Shown here piece after piece: positions 63,191 through 64,000 of a DNA stretch of 64,000 nucleotides. The notes under the pieces were generated by a model that was given only the letters and a program-made list of their open reading frames with translations, did no database searches and was not told the DNA's origin. Position 1 is the stretch's first letter; every line of letters begins with the position of its first letter. Position numbers and translations under genes: made by a program. This DNA comes from Branchinecta lynchi (taxonomy: Eukaryota; Arthropoda; Branchiopoda; Anostraca; Branchinectidae). The stretch covers positions 7,763,523 to 7,827,522 of the forward strand of contig JAKZAP010000013.1 in assembly GCA_023053575.1 (NCBI GenBank). Direction: 5' to 3'.

Positions 63191-64000
63191 AGCTTGGCGA
63201 AGGGTGCAGGCAATATAATAATAACTCATTTATTTCCTTAATAGCATTTACAACTGCTAGCTGCAGATTGTCAACATAACAAATTACGAATCTCGGCTTG
63301 TTGATATTCTTACAATTAAAATTACGTATGAAATAAGGCACAAACGAAGATAAATACCTTTCGGCCGAGTTTATGGGGGGCTGAAGAAGCCGTGGCTTGT
63401 CAATGTTAGCTAGTCTTCCCCTTGTGTTCGGTCTGGTCTGGTCTGGAGTCTCGAAGTCCAAGAAAATAGTCCGGTGGTGGTCAGAAGTTAAACATTTTTT
63501 CCCAAAGTTCATCGTAGTTGATGTCTCCTATCCGCAAGGGTCGGCAACTGAAGCTTGACTAGAGCATCCTCATAGGAAACATAATCCGGACCAAGCATCA
63601 CTTTGCACGACCTCTTTTGGATAGACTCGAGTCTTTCTGTCTGGTCTATTGTCAGCCCGGAATGCCATACAGGACGCGCATATTCCACGCAGGGACGAAT
63701 GTATGTACATTTTAAAACTCGAGGAGGAATAGCAAATCAGCGATGGACGGCAAAAGACTTTAACAGTGGGACAGATCTTGCAATGATGGAATCAACATGT
63801 GTTCTCCACTTCAAGTCATTGTCTATTTTCACACCAAGAAGTTTAACAGAGGATTTTATTTCCAGCCCAATTTCTTCAACAGCCGGCAATTCCCGTTTTA
63901 AGAAAGTGACCCTCATGAACATACTTTTCGGTATACTAACGGACAACTTGAGTTCATCCAAATCCTTTGTCAAAAGTTTGAAAAGAGATGATAGGGAAAC
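63190..64000 (-). pseudogene. Jockey/CR1-like LINE pol, C-terminal half, cut by window edge
   Basis: Minus strand from the right edge: LLGVKIDNDLKWRTHVDSII (about 63840), ARPVWHSGLTIDQTERL (about 63680) and SAERYLSSFVPYFIRNF (about 63350). Compare PVWQPGLNQEQTDRL and ERYLNSFLPYFIRSF of the copy at 10919-11990: same family. A frameshift separates the two open parts. The 3' end is AATAAATGAGTTATTATTAT near 63215. Confidence 0.82.

Larger units (their letters stand above)
866..64000 (+). other. JAK: Janus kinase gene (whole locus, 3' end outside window)
   Basis: Twelve exons join in phase on the + strand into FERM, SH2, pseudokinase JH2 and tyrosine kinase JH1, the order that defines Janus kinases. 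In animals this cytoplasmic kinase is held on cytokine receptors by FERM-SH2 and phosphorylates STAT factors. The visible exons encode 924 codons. Usual JAKs have about 1,100-1,200 residues, and the shortfall matches one unassigned stretch of the JH2 N-lobe and the missing end of JH1. All assigned introns are GT...AG. Introns range from about 1 kb (50084-51069) to 14 kb (20823-34998) and are filled with mobile elements. The first coding exon is preceded by a splice acceptor, so the promoter and a 5' non-coding exon lie further upstream. Confidence 0.93.

Overview
The window looks like animal genomic DNA, most likely from an invertebrate. It has long introns with GT...AG borders, one metazoan signalling gene, and many decayed non-LTR retrotransposons, hAT-type and other short inverted-repeat elements, and a tRNA-Thr-derived SINE. 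A crustacean-like arthropod would fit the repeat style, but that is a guess.

The only host gene I can support is a Janus kinase (JAK; hopscotch in flies) on the + strand. It begins with ATG 880 and runs off the right edge. Twelve exons join in phase, with one gap in the pseudokinase N-lobe, where a weak candidate exon lies at 41439-41508. In order they encode FERM (880-1623, 6147-6388), SH2 (16983-17102, 20680-20822), the JH2 pseudokinase (34999-35117, 41844-41965, 47395-47548, 49867-50083), the JH2-JH1 linker (51070-51314) and the JH1 tyrosine kinase (53427-53573, 55924-56091, 58929-59098, 61058-61238). The visible coding sequence totals 924 codons. The last part of the kinase C-lobe lies beyond base 64000.

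The introns (about 1 to 14 kb) are packed with repeats. I use working names. Family A is G-tract-rich with a repeated internal unit (1.8-3.1, 8.0-8.3, 10.0-10.9, 17.4-18.7 and 31.4-33.1 kb). Family B is bounded by GGGATCCC palindromes and holds about 138-bp internal tandem units (3.3-5.1, 8.5-9.6, 12.9-15.4, 21-24, 38.9-39.6, 42.3-44.4 and 45.3-46.7 kb). Family C is a short palindromic element whose centre carries a hammerhead-ribozyme-like core (5.2, 5.5, 7.3, 12.0, 28.4, 52.1, 52.9, 53.2, 56.5 and 58.5 kb). Several short inverted-repeat families are each present once to three times. Reverse-transcriptase remnants lie at 10.9, 14.7, 29.8, 38, 43, 46, 47.7 and 63.5 kb. Insertions inside older repeats, and matching empty copies of host repeats, give a relative chronology.

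The best candidate for something new is family C. It has a hammerhead-like core, hairpins on either side and long terminal inverted repeats. At about 52.1 kb it interrupts another repeat whose uninterrupted copy sits at 25.2-25.6 kb. No second host gene, CRISPR array or convincing functional RNA gene was found.
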